Shown piece after piece: positions 18,749 through 28,091 of a stretch of 64,000 nucleotides of DNA (positions within the stretch are counted from its first letter, which is position 1; every line of letters begins with the position of its first letter). Made by a program: the position numbers and the translations under genes. The notes beneath the pieces are model-generated. The model saw only the letters and a list, made by a program, of their open reading frames with translations. It was not told the origin of the DNA and ran no database searches. This stretch comes from Devriesea agamarum (lineage in GTDB: Bacteria; Actinomycetota; Actinomycetes; Actinomycetales; Dermabacteraceae). The stretch lies in NCBI RefSeq assembly GCF_900070355.1, contig NZ_LN849456.1:1178001-1242000 (forward strand), read 5' to 3'.

Positions 18749-18824
18749 GCCCCCATCGTCTAGCGGCCTAGGACACCGGCCTTTCACGCCGGCAGCACGG
18801 GTTCGAATCCCGTTGGGGGTACCA
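18749..18824 (+). tRNA. tRNA-Glu (TTC), CCA encoded
   Basis: Full cloverleaf: acceptor GCCCCCA/TGGGGGT, anticodon loop CTTTCAC (anticodon TTC), TPsiC GGTTCGAATCC, with CCA in the DNA. Confidence 0.95.
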
Positions 18825-18966
18825 GTTTGATTATGGAAGCTCTCATAAATATCGCAGGCGAATGGTTTGCGTTCGCACGCCGATGTTCACGGCACAAGCA
18901 ACTTCATGATCATCAATCGATGCGTTTGATGGCTGGGCATCGCAGACTAGCCAGTAGGAGGACGAT

Positions 18967-19878
18967 ATGACGCAGAACCTACAGACGCAGCATAGTACGG
19001 TGATCGACGACCGCGGCGATGAACGACTTCGCAAAGTGGTTGAGCTACTGCGAGGAAAAAATCGGCGTTCACGGGCAATGATTGTGGACGACGAAGAAAA
19101 TATCGCTGAGGCTATCCGGCAAGACATCGCCCTGTTTACCCTGTTCGTCTCTGAAGGCTCTGAGGTGTCCGAAGAGCTGGCAGCTATGCTGCCCCACGGC
19201 ATCGACATTCAATATCTGTCCACTCGTCTATCCAAAGAACTGTTCGGGGTTGAACGCCGCTCTCGTATCTTCGCTTTGGCTCGCAAGCCGCGCCCATGGG
19301 GAGTGGAGGAGCTGCTGGATCTGCCCGGTGACGTTGTCATTTTGGATGGGGTCCGCCTGATGGGGAATATCGGCGCTATTGCGCGGACCAGCCGGGCCCT
19401 TGGTGCGTCGGGGATCATCCTGATGGATAGCCAACTCGACACTGTCATGGATCGACGTTTAGTGCGGGCCAGCCGCGGCGGAGTGTTTTCCCTGCCGATC
19501 GCTTTATCGGATGCTGAGACCGTAATTCCTGCTCTGCGCGCGCGAGGAATTCGCATCGTGGCTCTCGAACCTCGGGCTGAGCAAGAGCTTTCCCACATTG
19601 CCACTATTCCGCAGCGAGTGGCGTTACTTCTTGGCAGCGAAAAAGATGGTCCCTCTGAAGCCATGAATGAAGCAGCTGACCTAGCTGTGCGGATTGACAT
19701 CCATCCCGGGGTGGAATCCCTTAACGTCTCAGTCAGCGCCGCTTTAGGCCTGTACGAACGTCGCACATCCGCGCCGCCGTTCACTTCACTACCGACCGGT
19801 GAACAACCCTCAGCGATTCTGACCGACAGGTTATGCATCACTATCAACGCCGATACGCTGAACCACCCCCGATGGTGA
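18967..19878 (+). CDS. tsnR: Thiostrepton-resistance-type 23S rRNA 2'-O-methyltransferase (TsnR/Tsr family)
   Basis: 303-residue SPOUT methyltransferase. The N-terminal substrate-binding part matches the TsnR type (ERRSRIFALARKPRP), followed by VVILDGVRLMGNIGAIARTS, ALGASGIILMDS, DRRLVRASRGGVFSLPI, LLLGSEKDGPSEAM and ESLNVSVSAALGLYER, the three SPOUT knot motifs. By remembered sequence it is close to Tsr/NshR, which methylate A1067 of 23S rRNA and block thiopeptides. AGGAGG is 6 bases before ATG 18967. The 303-residue length exceeds Tsr (about 269) at both ends. It lies 142 bp after tRNA-Glu. Resistance is inferred; a housekeeping SpoU role is less likely given the TsnR N-domain. Confidence 0.82.
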   Translation: MTQNLQTQHSTVIDDRGDERLRKVVELLRGKNRRSRAMIVDDEENIAEAIRQDIALFTLFVSEGSEVSEELAAMLPHGIDIQYLSTRLSKELFGVERRSRIFALARKPRPWGVEELLDLPGDVVILDGVRLMGNIGAIARTSRALGASGIILMDSQLDTVMDRRLVRASRGGVFSLPIALSDAETVIPALRARGIRIVALEPRAEQELSHIATIPQRVALLLGSEKDGPSEAMNEAADLAVRIDIHPGVESLNVSVSAALGLYERRTSAPPFTSLPTGEQPSAILTDRLCITINADTLNHPRW

Positions 19879-20054
19879 AAATCCTGATGTCGAACACGCT
19901 CGAACAGCGACAGCAGAGGGCACCGCTGGCCGAAACTCCACCCACAACGTCAAGGACGTCCTGTTTAAAGGCCCTTAGGCGGCTGGGGTAACCACGGCAT
20001 CTATCAACGTGGCCACCCCAGACCAATTGCATATGAGATTAAAAATCTCCCCGG

Positions 20055-20975
20055 CTAGCTCGTGGTTTTGTGCGTGGCCTTCCCATGCAGCGCTTTAGTG
20101 CATGAAGACAACAATCCACTAGAGTCCTTTGCGGTCAGGTTATACGTCAGGAACACCCCGTACCCCTCGCGCTTTGTGCGTTCAGCCATCGATGCGGCGT
20201 CCGTGGCAGATGTTTCCATAATGTTGACGGCCGCCGGGGAAAGCTGAGACTTGTCCATACCGGGAATCTGCGGAACAGACCACCGTCCATACCATGGGTT
20301 CCAGGCGTAGTTGATCAGGTCACCGGCACGTTTTCCGTCGTAGACGGTGCGCTCAGACGATGGGCCGATCGCATAAAACGTGATCAATTTGCCCTTTCCG
20401 AGTTTCTCGCGCAGTGCTGTGACCAGGTGAACAAAGGAGCTCTCATTGGGCTGAGCCGTGCCGTTGGCCCCGTAGTTCGCGTACTCATCGTCGAAATCAA
20501 TGCCGTCCAGGCCATACTTGTTGACCACATCGGCAAGTTCCTGCGCGAAGTCGGAGGCCGCTGCCTGTGACGGGAAATTGGCGAATCCGGCGCCCTGATG
20601 GTTGCCGAGAATGGAGAGCAGCACCTTAATGCCCTTGGCCTGAATTGGTCGGATCTGTGTTGCCACATTCTCGAGCGTCTCTTTCACCCGGTCATTCAGG
20701 AACAGCTTCGCTGATGAATTCTCGTAGTTAATATTTGCAGCAAAAATAACGGCGATATCGAACACCGGGGTGGAGGTCCCCTCTAGAACGTAGTCGCCAA
20801 CATTTTTCATATCGTTGCTATTGACTTCGACATAAACCACCGACACCACTTTGGAGTCGGAGGCATGAGCCACGGACGGCCCATACGCAGCAAGTCCCGC
20901 GACAGCCGGAAGAGCCGCCAGCATCGCACGCCGACTAAATCCGTGGCGCTCACATCCTGTTTTTTCTGAACTCAT
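20055..20975 (-). CDS. Secreted Endo H-like endo-beta-N-acetylglucosaminidase (GH18)
   Basis: 306 residues. Tat-like signal FSRRAMLAALPAVAGLAAYG with cleavage near AHA-SD. The TIM barrel carries the GH18 catalytic motif DGIDFDDEYANYG with the acid Glu near residue 164, nearly the same as in Streptomyces Endo H. It would cleave the chitobiose core of N-linked glycans outside the cell. ATG 20975 is preceded by AAGGAG 8 bases upstream; the longer frame to 21119 runs into promoter DNA. No lectin or Ig-binding domain of the EndoS type is present. Host glycoprotein deglycosylation or nutrient release is inferred. Confidence 0.88.
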   Translation of the reverse strand: MSSEKTGCERHGFSRRAMLAALPAVAGLAAYGPSVAHASDSKVVSVVYVEVNSNDMKNVGDYVLEGTSTPVFDIAVIFAANINYENSSAKLFLNDRVKETLENVATQIRPIQAKGIKVLLSILGNHQGAGFANFPSQAAASDFAQELADVVNKYGLDGIDFDDEYANYGANGTAQPNESSFVHLVTALREKLGKGKLITFYAIGPSSERTVYDGKRAGDLINYAWNPWYGRWSVPQIPGMDKSQLSPAAVNIMETSATDAASMAERTKREGYGVFLTYNLTAKDSSGLLSSCTKALHGKATHKTTS

Positions 20976-21119
20976 AACCAGATCTCCTTCGACCGCTTCA
21001 ACACGTCGAGTCACCCGGCAAGGCGACTCCTTATATATGGCTACCCTAACCCGTATTCTCAGGCGGATCCGCACCGTCCCAAGGGACCGATGCGTGCATC
21101 CGCATATCCGAGGACACAC

Positions 21120-21531
21120 AGAACAATGACCTTAACCTCGGATGTCTGCACCCATAGCGGGCCCGAGGAAGTCCACCACCCAAGCAGATCCGCCCATTCC
21201 GCGGCAGTCTCACCAGCAGCTCTGGATCCCGCCCCGGCAATGCCCCGACAATCAGCTCCGTTCACCTTCCCAACCATCCTGGCGCCAACACGTCGGCGGA
21301 GCCTACGACATAGACCAGATCGCGAACTTGGATGCCGACACCTCACGCTCCTCAACCGTGCACACCAGCAGACCCCAGTCCCATCGCAGCCCAAAAACTT
21401 CAGCCCACTCAGCGGAACCCTCCCCGACCTGCGCAAACAATGAATGCGAGCAGGCTCACAGCCCCGAGAGGCAGTTTTGGTCGCGAGCACCCCTCACGGC
21501 CTGTAGTATTTACTGAGTCAGAACGACGCAA
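21120..21531. other. Intergenic region without a gene
   Basis: About 410 bp upstream of tRNA-Asp in which several frames are open on both strands, but none has a ribosome site or recognisable features. Contains presumably the tRNA promoter; nothing else assigned. Confidence 0.4.
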
Positions 21532-21605
21532 GGCCCTGTAGCTCAGTTGGTTAGAGTGCCGCCCTGTCACGGCGGAGGTCGCCGGTTCAAGCCCGGTCAG
21601 GGTCG
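21532..21605 (+). tRNA. tRNA-Asp (GTC)
   Basis: Acceptor GGCCCTG/CAGGGTC, anticodon loop CTGTCAC (anticodon GTC), TPsiC GGTTCAAGCCC. CCA not encoded. Confidence 0.95.
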
Positions 21606-21612
21606 CTCTGGC

Positions 21613-21644
21613 AAAAACCTCGGATTCCGATCCGAGGTTTTTTT
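21613..21644 (+). terminator. Rho-independent terminator after tRNA-Asp
   Basis: Stem AAAAACCTCGGAT/ATCCGAGGTTTTT with a TCCG loop (21613-21625 with 21630-21642) running into TTTT; a textbook terminator. Confidence 0.93.
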
Positions 21645-21842
21645 ATGCCCACATATCGATCACAAGCATCAGACCATTAACCCGGCCAGCTCCTGCCGGC
21701 ACTTAAAGCCCCGCAAGGCGAATGTTCACAGCATGTAGCACACCCACAGTGTCTTCCATCTCATCTCATGACGGCCAGGGCTTTGGTTCCATACTTGCGA
21801 CATTCAGGTGCTACGCTAAACACTGTTCGTCTTGGCGAGCAC

Positions 21843-21915
21843 GGCTCTGTAGCTCAGTTGGTAGAGCGTTCGACTGAAAATCGAAAGGTCACCGGATCGA
21901 TGCCGGTCGGAGCCA
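21843..21915 (+). tRNA. tRNA-Phe (GAA)
   Basis: Acceptor GGCTCTG/CGGAGCC, anticodon loop CTGAAAA (anticodon GAA). CCA not encoded. Confidence 0.95.
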
Positions 21916-21920
21916 CTGGT

Positions 21921-21957
21921 CCCCCGCGTAGCTTCTACATCGCGGGGGTCCACTTTT
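21921..21957 (+). terminator. Terminator after tRNA-Phe
   Basis: 8-bp stem CCCCCGCG/CGCGGGGG (21921-21928 with 21941-21948) followed by TCCACTTTTT. Confidence 0.9.
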
Positions 21958-22134
21958 TGTCAACCGCTTCCAGTTTTGGCGTACACGAGCACAGACCCAG
22001 CGGCGCAGGCGACTCGCTATTTCGACGAGCTCAGTGAAGATCGGATAGGATCCACAGATACCCGGGTATACCTGAGTAACCGACCCCAAGGAACAAGCTG
22101 CACGAATCTTGGTTTGTCAGGGTATTCTTGCCCA

Positions 22135-23220
22135 ATGCGGACTCTTGGTTCCACATTCGACCCCCGATGGAACAGCCTCAACGCGCTGCGCCTTGCATTC
22201 GCTACTGCGGTGATCGTGGCACACTCGTGGCCGCTATCAGGTCATGAAACTCTCGGCACTACAGGCCCTCCCTACAACGATCTCGGCTCGTGGGCAGTCG
22301 CAGGATTCTTCGCAATTTCCGGCTACCTCATCACAAGCAGCCGTGACCACGTCCCACTCGGTAGCTTCCTGTGGCGACGGTTCCTCCGAATCTATCCGGC
22401 ATTCATCGTTGTTCTCCTCATGACGGCCCTCGTCTTCGCCCCGCTGTCAACGATATTCATGGGCGAGTACTCAATCACCGCCGCACTGACGTACGTGGTG
22501 AAAAACCTCGCGCTTTACCCATTTACATATGATATTTCCGGCACCCTCACAGCAGTGCCGTACGCCAGCACCTGGAACGGTTCACTATGGACCCTGTTCT
22601 TTGAAGCTGTCGGCTACGTCGCGATCGGTATAGGGATGAGCTTGTTGCCGCGCAAATGGCTCGGCCCGACACTAATCATTGTCGTAATCGGCGGTATGTC
22701 AGTGACCGCAGCACATGATTTCGCTGGGGTGATTAGCACCAACCTCTACCTGCACACGGTGAGGCTTGGGACGTACTTCGCGGCAGGCAGTCTCATCTTT
22801 GTCTATCGCGAGCGTATTGCGATGCACTGGGCAATTGCAGCATGCTCGGTCGCCGTACTAGCTGGAGCCTGGGTCACCGAGACCTTCGACATCATCGGAG
22901 CCCTACCGATTGCGTATCTTTGCATGTGGCTCGGCGTAAACCTGCCACTGTACCGAGTTGGATCCAAGAACGACATCTCATACGGGATGTACATTTATGC
23001 CTTTCCCGTTCAGCAGCTGCTCGCGATTATCATCGTCCCCCATGCGTCGGCGGTGGTTTTCATGTTCGCTTCGATAGCATGCACGATCCCGTTCGCTTGG
23101 GCCAGCTGGCTGGCTGTTGAACGACCCGCGATGCGGCTGCGGTCTATTGGTCAACGATCCACCCGGGCGCTTCCTGGCGCCGCGGCGCCTACCGCGCCCA
23201 CCACAGCAAGGCTCCCATAG
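22135..23220 (+). CDS. Acyltransferase family 3 membrane protein
   Basis: 361 residues from ATG 22135, with about ten membrane helices. The N-terminus NSLNALRLAFATAVIVAHSW carries the conserved helix-1 Arg and catalytic His of the OafA/YrhL family, followed by the FFAISGYLIT and FLWRRFLRIYPAF blocks. It should transfer an acyl group to a cell-surface sugar or glycolipid. No SGNH domain follows. The longer open frame back to 21976 covers the tRNA region and is not coding. The ribosome site is weak. Confidence 0.88.
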   Translation: MRTLGSTFDPRWNSLNALRLAFATAVIVAHSWPLSGHETLGTTGPPYNDLGSWAVAGFFAISGYLITSSRDHVPLGSFLWRRFLRIYPAFIVVLLMTALVFAPLSTIFMGEYSITAALTYVVKNLALYPFTYDISGTLTAVPYASTWNGSLWTLFFEAVGYVAIGIGMSLLPRKWLGPTLIIVVIGGMSVTAAHDFAGVISTNLYLHTVRLGTYFAAGSLIFVYRERIAMHWAIAACSVAVLAGAWVTETFDIIGALPIAYLCMWLGVNLPLYRVGSKNDISYGMYIYAFPVQQLLAIIIVPHASAVVFMFASIACTIPFAWASWLAVERPAMRLRSIGQRSTRALPGAAAPTAPTTARLP

Positions 23221-23444
23221 GTAGCGCCGGATCTCATTCCTCGCGGATGCTCATACAGCGGTATGTCATGTCAGTTCGGAGGACATGACAACCCGCCGTT
23301 CCCGGGCGGCGTGAGCCACCGCAAGATCCCTAGGAACACCTCCAACGTCAGCGATGGATGTTTGAATGGAGATAAGCCCATACCCCGGGCTACCCATGCG
23401 ATTCCCGCTACCCGCGGATCCTCAACCATCCCAGGAGGACGTCG
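23221..23444 (+). promoter_or_regulatory. Structured leader of the fhs gene
   Basis: Two hairpins are visible: a perfect 9-bp stem TGTCATGTC/GACATGACA (23264-23272 with 23282-23290) and CCGCC/GGCGG just after. The ribosome site AGGAGG is at 23433-23438. The ZTP riboswitch is often found before fhs, but its CCGCCTGGGCA-like core is not seen here, so no class is assigned; the first hairpin could also terminate the acyltransferase transcript. Confidence 0.4.
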
Positions 23445-25172
23445 TTGTCCGAGAACACCAACCCTGATCTCGCCATCGCCCAAAAGGCCGTCGCTAAGCC
23501 CCTGACGGATATCGCTGCACGTGCCGGAATCCCGGCCGAGGCGCTGATTCCTTACGGGCGTCATGCTGCAAAAATCGAGGTCGAGCACATCCCGCAGGCA
23601 GATGACAAATCTCCCGGACGTCTCATTCTTGTATCGGCTATCTCCCCCACCCCGGCAGGCGAAGGCAAATCGACGGTGACGGTCGGTCTGGCCGATGCCT
23701 TCACCTTGCTCGGACACCGCACAATGGTCGCTCTGCGCGAACCATCCCTCGGCCCAGTGATGGGTGTGAAGGGAGGCGCTACCGGTGGCGGCTATGCCCA
23801 GGTAATCCCCATGGAAGAAATCAACCTGCATTTCACCGGGGATCTGCACGCAATCACGTGCGCACACAACACCCTGTCCGCGCTGATCGACAACCATATC
23901 CAGCAAGGCAACGAGCTAGAAATCGATCCACGGCGACTCCAATGGAAACGAGTTCTGGACATTAATGACCGGGCCCTGCGCAACGTGGTGGTGGGTCTAG
24001 GAGGTCCAGTGCAGGGGGTACCTCGTGAAGACGGTTTCGACATCACGGTCGCTTCAGAGATTATGGCTGTTTTATGCCTCGCCACAGACCTCCAAGACCT
24101 TCGGCATCGGCTAGGAGAGATGCTGATCGGCTACCGGTACGACCGTTCACCTGTTCAGGTGAAGGACCTAAAGGTCGAGGGGGCCCTTACGCTTCTGCTG
24201 AAAAACGCGATCCATCCGAACCTGGTGCAAACCCTTGGAGGCACGCCCGCCCTTGTGCACGGCGGCCCCTTCGCCAATATTGCGCACGGCTGCAACAGCC
24301 TGCGCGCAACCTCGCTGGCGAGGCGGCTATCCGACATCGTGATCACGGAAGCTGGATTTGGCTCAGATCTCGGAGCTGAAAAGTTCTTTGATATTAAGGG
24401 TCGGACCGCTGGCTTCCTTCCCGACGCTGTGGTGCTGGTCGCAACGGTTCGTGCGCTCAAACGTCACGGTGGCCAAGCACTAGCTGATCTGAACACTGAA
24501 GATCTCGAGGCGTTGCGCGCTGGAACGGTAAACCTCGCCCGGCACGTCAAGAACATCCGCCGCTTCGGGGTAGAGCCTGTGGTCGCCGTCAATCGGTTCG
24601 GTTCGGACACGCAAGCCGAGCTCGATGCTCTGCTCGGTTGGTGCCGCGACCACGGCGTGCGTGCCGCGCTCACCGAGGTGTGGGCGTTCGGCGGCGAGGG
24701 CGGAAAAGAGCTTGCGCACACAGTGCTCGCTGCCATGGACTCCCCTGTTGGCGCTGAAAAACCCGATGTAGACGTGACGTCGGGGCGCGCCGCGGAGACT
24801 GCCCGCACGCTATACGACCCCGAGGATGGGATCGACGCGAGCCTGCGCACCATCGCCACCGAAATCTACGGCGCTGATGACGTGCGTTTCACTGATCGGG
24901 CACCTGCACGCTTGAAAGTGCTCGCCGCGAACGGCTGGGACAAGCTACCGGTATGCGTTGCGAAAACCCAGTACTCGTTCTCTGACGACGCCACTGCGCT
25001 GGGCGCGCCCACCGGTCATACCTTGCATGTGCGTGACCTGATCCCCAAGCTCGGGGCGGGATTCGTCGTCGCGCTCACCGGATCGGTGATGACGATGCCG
25101 GGCCTTCCGAAGTCCCCGGCTGCGCTCAAGATGGACGTGGATGAGAACGGCCAGGCGGTTGGGCTGTTCTGA
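23445..25172 (+). CDS. fhs: Formate-tetrahydrofolate ligase
   Basis: 575 residues, slightly longer than the usual 556. It makes 10-formyl-tetrahydrofolate from formate, tetrahydrofolate and ATP for purine synthesis. The ATP-binding loop is [17 protein letters not shown] (near residue 66), followed by [20 protein letters not shown] and the FTGDLHAIT block, and the C-terminus has [10 protein letters not shown] and [18 protein letters not shown] 23445 is supported by AGGAGG six bases upstream. Confidence 0.96.
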   Translation: MSENTNPDLAIAQKAVAKPLTDIAARAGIPAEALIPYGRHAAKIEVEHIPQADDKSPGRLILVSAISPTPAGEGKSTVTVGLADAFTLLGHRTMVALREPSLGPVMGVKGGATGGGYAQVIPMEEINLHFTGDLHAITCAHNTLSALIDNHIQQGNELEIDPRRLQWKRVLDINDRALRNVVVGLGGPVQGVPREDGFDITVASEIMAVLCLATDLQDLRHRLGEMLIGYRYDRSPVQVKDLKVEGALTLLLKNAIHPNLVQTLGGTPALVHGGPFANIAHGCNSLRATSLARRLSDIVITEAGFGSDLGAEKFFDIKGRTAGFLPDAVVLVATVRALKRHGGQALADLNTEDLEALRAGTVNLARHVKNIRRFGVEPVVAVNRFGSDTQAELDALLGWCRDHGVRAALTEVWAFGGEGGKELAHTVLAAMDSPVGAEKPDVDVTSGRAAETARTLYDPEDGIDASLRTIATEIYGADDVRFTDRAPARLKVLAANGWDKLPVCVAKTQYSFSDDATALGAPTGHTLHVRDLIPKLGAGFVVALTGSVMTMPGLPKSPAALKMDVDENGQAVGLF

Positions 25173-25214
25173 TAGCTCGTACGACGTGCTGGTTAGGCGG
25201 GTTGTTTGGCCCGC

Positions 25215-25583
25215 CTAACCAGCTTGATCGTCTGCGTCGTCTTGGCCGTCCTGGGCCAAAAGGGGTGACAGTTCGTCCACCGCGTATCCTTCTGGGTGCA
25301 CGAGTCCACGGCGGAAGGCGGCACGGCCCACCATGGCACTGGCAACCGGCACCGTGACCAGTTGGGCGATTGCGATGAGCAAGACCATCCCAAGGTCTCG
25401 CCATGCTGACAGTCCAACCGCCAGCCCCACCAGAACCAAAATCATGCCGAGGCTTTGGGGTTTAGAACTGGCGTGCATGCGTGCAAGCACATCGGGAAAT
25501 CGCAGGAGGCCAATACTGGCAACCATCGCCAGCACAACACCCAGGCTGAGCAAAATCACGACGACAATCTCAAGGCTTGTCAT
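25215..25583 (-). CDS. mnhG: Mrp antiporter subunit G
   Basis: 122 residues with three membrane helices, beginning SLEIVVVILLSLGVVLAMVA and carrying the PhaG/MnhG block FPDVLARMHASSKPQSLG. The last 30 residues are acidic. Last gene of the six-gene operon; its start overlaps mnhF's stop by 4 bp. With the other subunits it forms the Na+(K+)/H+ exchanger of the plasma membrane. Confidence 0.93.
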   Translation of the reverse strand: MTSLEIVVVILLSLGVVLAMVASIGLLRFPDVLARMHASSKPQSLGMILVLVGLAVGLSAWRDLGMVLLIAIAQLVTVPVASAMVGRAAFRRGLVHPEGYAVDELSPLLAQDGQDDADDQAG

Positions 25584-25966
25584 CGCTGATCTCCTTCGGG
25601 GCGCGGTGCGGGCGTTTGATCTAGCCGTTGGGGAGTCAGGTTGTGCCCTTGGGCTCCAGCCGTTGTTGATGGCCCGCTGACCAGCTGTGACCCATCAGGA
25701 CCGCGCTCTCGGCCTGTAAACCGGGCCACGGCGATACTACCGATGAAGGCGAAACCGGTTAACCCGAGCATCACTGGCAGCGCGTAGGCAGTTCGCGTCC
25801 ACAAGCTATATAGGGCGAGACCCATGACAAGGCAGGTGATGAACATATCCATGGCCACCACTCGGTCCAAAATCGTCGGGCCCACCACCATTCGCCAGAG
25901 CGCAGGCAGGCAGGCCAAGGCTAGTGCAATCGCAAGCACCATGAGAACCAGCGCGAATGTGTTCAT
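25580..25966 (-). CDS. mnhF: Mrp antiporter subunit F
   Basis: 128 residues. Three membrane helices with the family block GPTILDRVVAMDMFITCLV and a polar C-terminal extension of about 45 residues. Overlaps mnhE and mnhG by 4 bp each. Confidence 0.93.
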   Translation of the reverse strand: MNTFALVLMVLAIALALACLPALWRMVVGPTILDRVVAMDMFITCLVMGLALYSLWTRTAYALPVMLGLTGFAFIGSIAVARFTGRERGPDGSQLVSGPSTTAGAQGHNLTPQRLDQTPAPRPEGDQR

Positions 25967-26535
25967 GAGCGTTCGACCTGTTCTCGGACGTGACGGGCAC
26001 CGAACGCCTTGACCAGCCGCTCTTCTTGCGCCTGCACAATGCGCCGGGCCGTATCGACCCGCTCGTCGGTGTGGGCACCTAGCACGTGCAAAAAGATCGT
26101 CCCAGTGGTGCGCCGCACTTCGACAACCACGCTGCCGGGAATCAGAGTCGTCAAAATAGCCGTGAGGGTCAGAAAAAGATCCGAGTGCGAGCGCAGTTGC
26201 ACCGCGACCACGCTATTGACCGGTGGTGGAGCGGGTCGGACCGCGTACCAGCTCACCTGAGCCGCGGACACCAGCAGGTCGCGGGCAAATACGACGAGTA
26301 AGGTGAGGCACGCAATCGGTCGCACACTGAGTTCCGACCCGATGGAGGGCATAGGAAACAGCATCAGCATCACCACCCCGATGAGCAGCCCATTGACGAT
26401 ATTGCCGATACTGAACTGCCCCCACAGCAGGCACCAGGCGACGGCACAGCCGAGCAGGGTGAGCCGGTGCCTGCCCAGGGCGACCACCCGAGCCCGAAAC
26501 GATAGTGACCAGGTCGGTTCGGTAGCGTGCGTCAT
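25963..26535 (-). CDS. mnhE: Mrp antiporter subunit E
   Basis: 190 residues. N-terminal membrane helices (WCLLWGQFSIGNIVNG), then the conserved cytosolic part with LTLTAILTTLIPGSVVVEV and FLHVLGAHTDE. Overlaps both neighbours by 4 bp. Confidence 0.93.
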   Translation of the reverse strand: MTHATEPTWSLSFRARVVALGRHRLTLLGCAVAWCLLWGQFSIGNIVNGLLIGVVMLMLFPMPSIGSELSVRPIACLTLLVVFARDLLVSAAQVSWYAVRPAPPPVNSVVAVQLRSHSDLFLTLTAILTTLIPGSVVVEVRRTTGTIFLHVLGAHTDERVDTARRIVQAQEERLVKAFGARHVREQVERS

Positions 26536-28091
26536 GGCGTACCTCCTACTTTCGACCCGTCATCCCCGATCCGGTACACGAGCTGGTGTGCAGCATTCGG
26601 TCCAAGAACTTGTTCGACATACGGGGTGCGGCTGAGCGCAGCCTCCGCGGCTGAGTCTGCATAGGCCATGAGGGGACCAGCTCCCACGGTGAGCAGCAGC
26701 GAACAGGCCACTAGGCTTCCGGTCGAAATCATCATGACCGCTGGGGTATGCGCAGGGCTGGCGAGAACAGCAGGCGAGGGCTCTTGCCAAAACGCTCTGC
26801 TCCAAATCTTCGCCACTGCGTAAAGGGTCAGCAGGCTAGTGATCACGCCCGCCACGACCACAATCCAGGGCATCACACCGCCGTCTTCAATACCCGCGTC
26901 AATCAATGCCACCTTCCCAATAAAACCGGAAAGCGGTGGGATCCCACCGAGATTCATCGCCGGGATGAAGAACAAGATGGCAATCACCGGGGCGACTTTG
27001 GCAAGTCCCCCGAGTTTGGCCAGGTTGGTGCTACCACCTCGATGTTCGATGAGGCCGGCCGCTAAAAACAGGGTGGTCTGAACAGTGATGTGGTGGGCAA
27101 CGTAGTAGATCGTGCCGGTCATACCGAGCCGGGTTCCTAAACCGATCCCCAGCATCATGAAACCCATATGGGAGACCAGGGTAAAGGAGAGCATTCTTTT
27201 CAGGTCGGTCTGGGCTACTGCACCGAGAATACCGACGATTAGGGTTAACGCGGCTGCCGCTAATAAAAGGTTAGAGATATCAGATTCTGGGAAGAGAAGG
27301 GTCTCGGTGCGGATGATCGCGTAAATACCCACTTTGGTGAGCAGACCAGCAAAGACCGCGGTTACCGGGGCGGGTGCGGTCGGATACGAGTCAGGCAGCC
27401 ACGATGACAACGGGAAAATAGCGGCTTTAATCCCGAACGCGACCAGCAGTAACATTTCTAGGGTCACCCGGGCCGTGGATGGGACTTGGTCGAGCCGAAT
27501 CGCTAGCTCTGCCATGTTGACGGTGCCGGTCGCAGCATAGATCGCAGCGACACCCGCGAGGAAAATCATGGAAGATAGCAGCGAGACGATCACATAGGTA
27601 GTGGCTGCGCGCACGCGCGATGAGGAGCCGCCGAGCGTGAGCAACACAAAGCTTGCCGCGAGTAAAATTTCAAATGCCACATAAAGATTGAAAAGGTCTC
27701 CGGCGAGGAATGCGTCGCTAACCCCGGCCACCAGGATCAAATATGCCGGGTGATAGATAGCCACCGGGGTGCGTTCGACATTTTCCGCCACCGCCTGAGC
27801 ACTCGAATACAACAACACCGCGAGGGTCACGACCGCCGAAACCACTAGCATCAGCGCCGAGAGTCGGTCGGCCACGAGCACAATCCCCAGGTCAGGGCCC
27901 CATCGTCCGAGGACAAGAGTCAATGGTGCATGTCCGCCAACATAGATCACCAAAACGATGGCGATCACGAGCACGGCAACTAGGGTCGCGATGGTCATTG
28001 CCAGTTGAAGCCGAAGACGATGGCGCAACAGCAGCGCGACGCCGGCGCCGAGCAGGGGAAGCATCACCGGTAGTGCGAGCAAGAGACTCAC
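26532..28091 (-). CDS. mnhD: Mrp antiporter subunit D
   Basis: 519 residues with about 14 membrane helices, homologous to complex I NuoM/NuoN. The conserved membrane glutamate lies in NLYVAFEILLAASF and a lysine in FAGLLTKVGIYAIIR; further down QTDLKRMLSFTLVSHMGFM. A proton path subunit. Four-base overlaps on both sides. Confidence 0.95.
   Translation of the reverse strand: MSLLLALPVMLPLLGAGVALLLRHRLRLQLAMTIATLVAVLVIAIVLVIYVGGHAPLTLVLGRWGPDLGIVLVADRLSALMLVVSAVVTLAVLLYSSAQAVAENVERTPVAIYHPAYLILVAGVSDAFLAGDLFNLYVAFEILLAASFVLLTLGGSSSRVRAATTYVIVSLLSSMIFLAGVAAIYAATGTVNMAELAIRLDQVPSTARVTLEMLLLVAFGIKAAIFPLSSWLPDSYPTAPAPVTAVFAGLLTKVGIYAIIRTETLLFPESDISNLLLAAAALTLIVGILGAVAQTDLKRMLSFTLVSHMGFMMLGIGLGTRLGMTGTIYYVAHHITVQTTLFLAAGLIEHRGGSTNLAKLGGLAKVAPVIAILFFIPAMNLGGIPPLSGFIGKVALIDAGIEDGGVMPWIVVVAGVITSLLTLYAVAKIWSRAFWQEPSPAVLASPAHTPAVMMISTGSLVACSLLLTVGAGPLMAYADSAAEAALSRTPYVEQVLGPNAAHQLVYRIGDDGSKVGGTP

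Noticed and set aside
21059-21490. 143-codon minus frame and overlapping plus frames before tRNA-Asp
   Set aside because: Arg/Cys-rich composition, no ribosome site and several open frames at once; shadow of GC-rich non-coding DNA.
23221-23444. ZTP riboswitch before fhs
   Set aside because: The conserved pfl-motif bases are not found in the plus-strand leader; only hairpins can be claimed.
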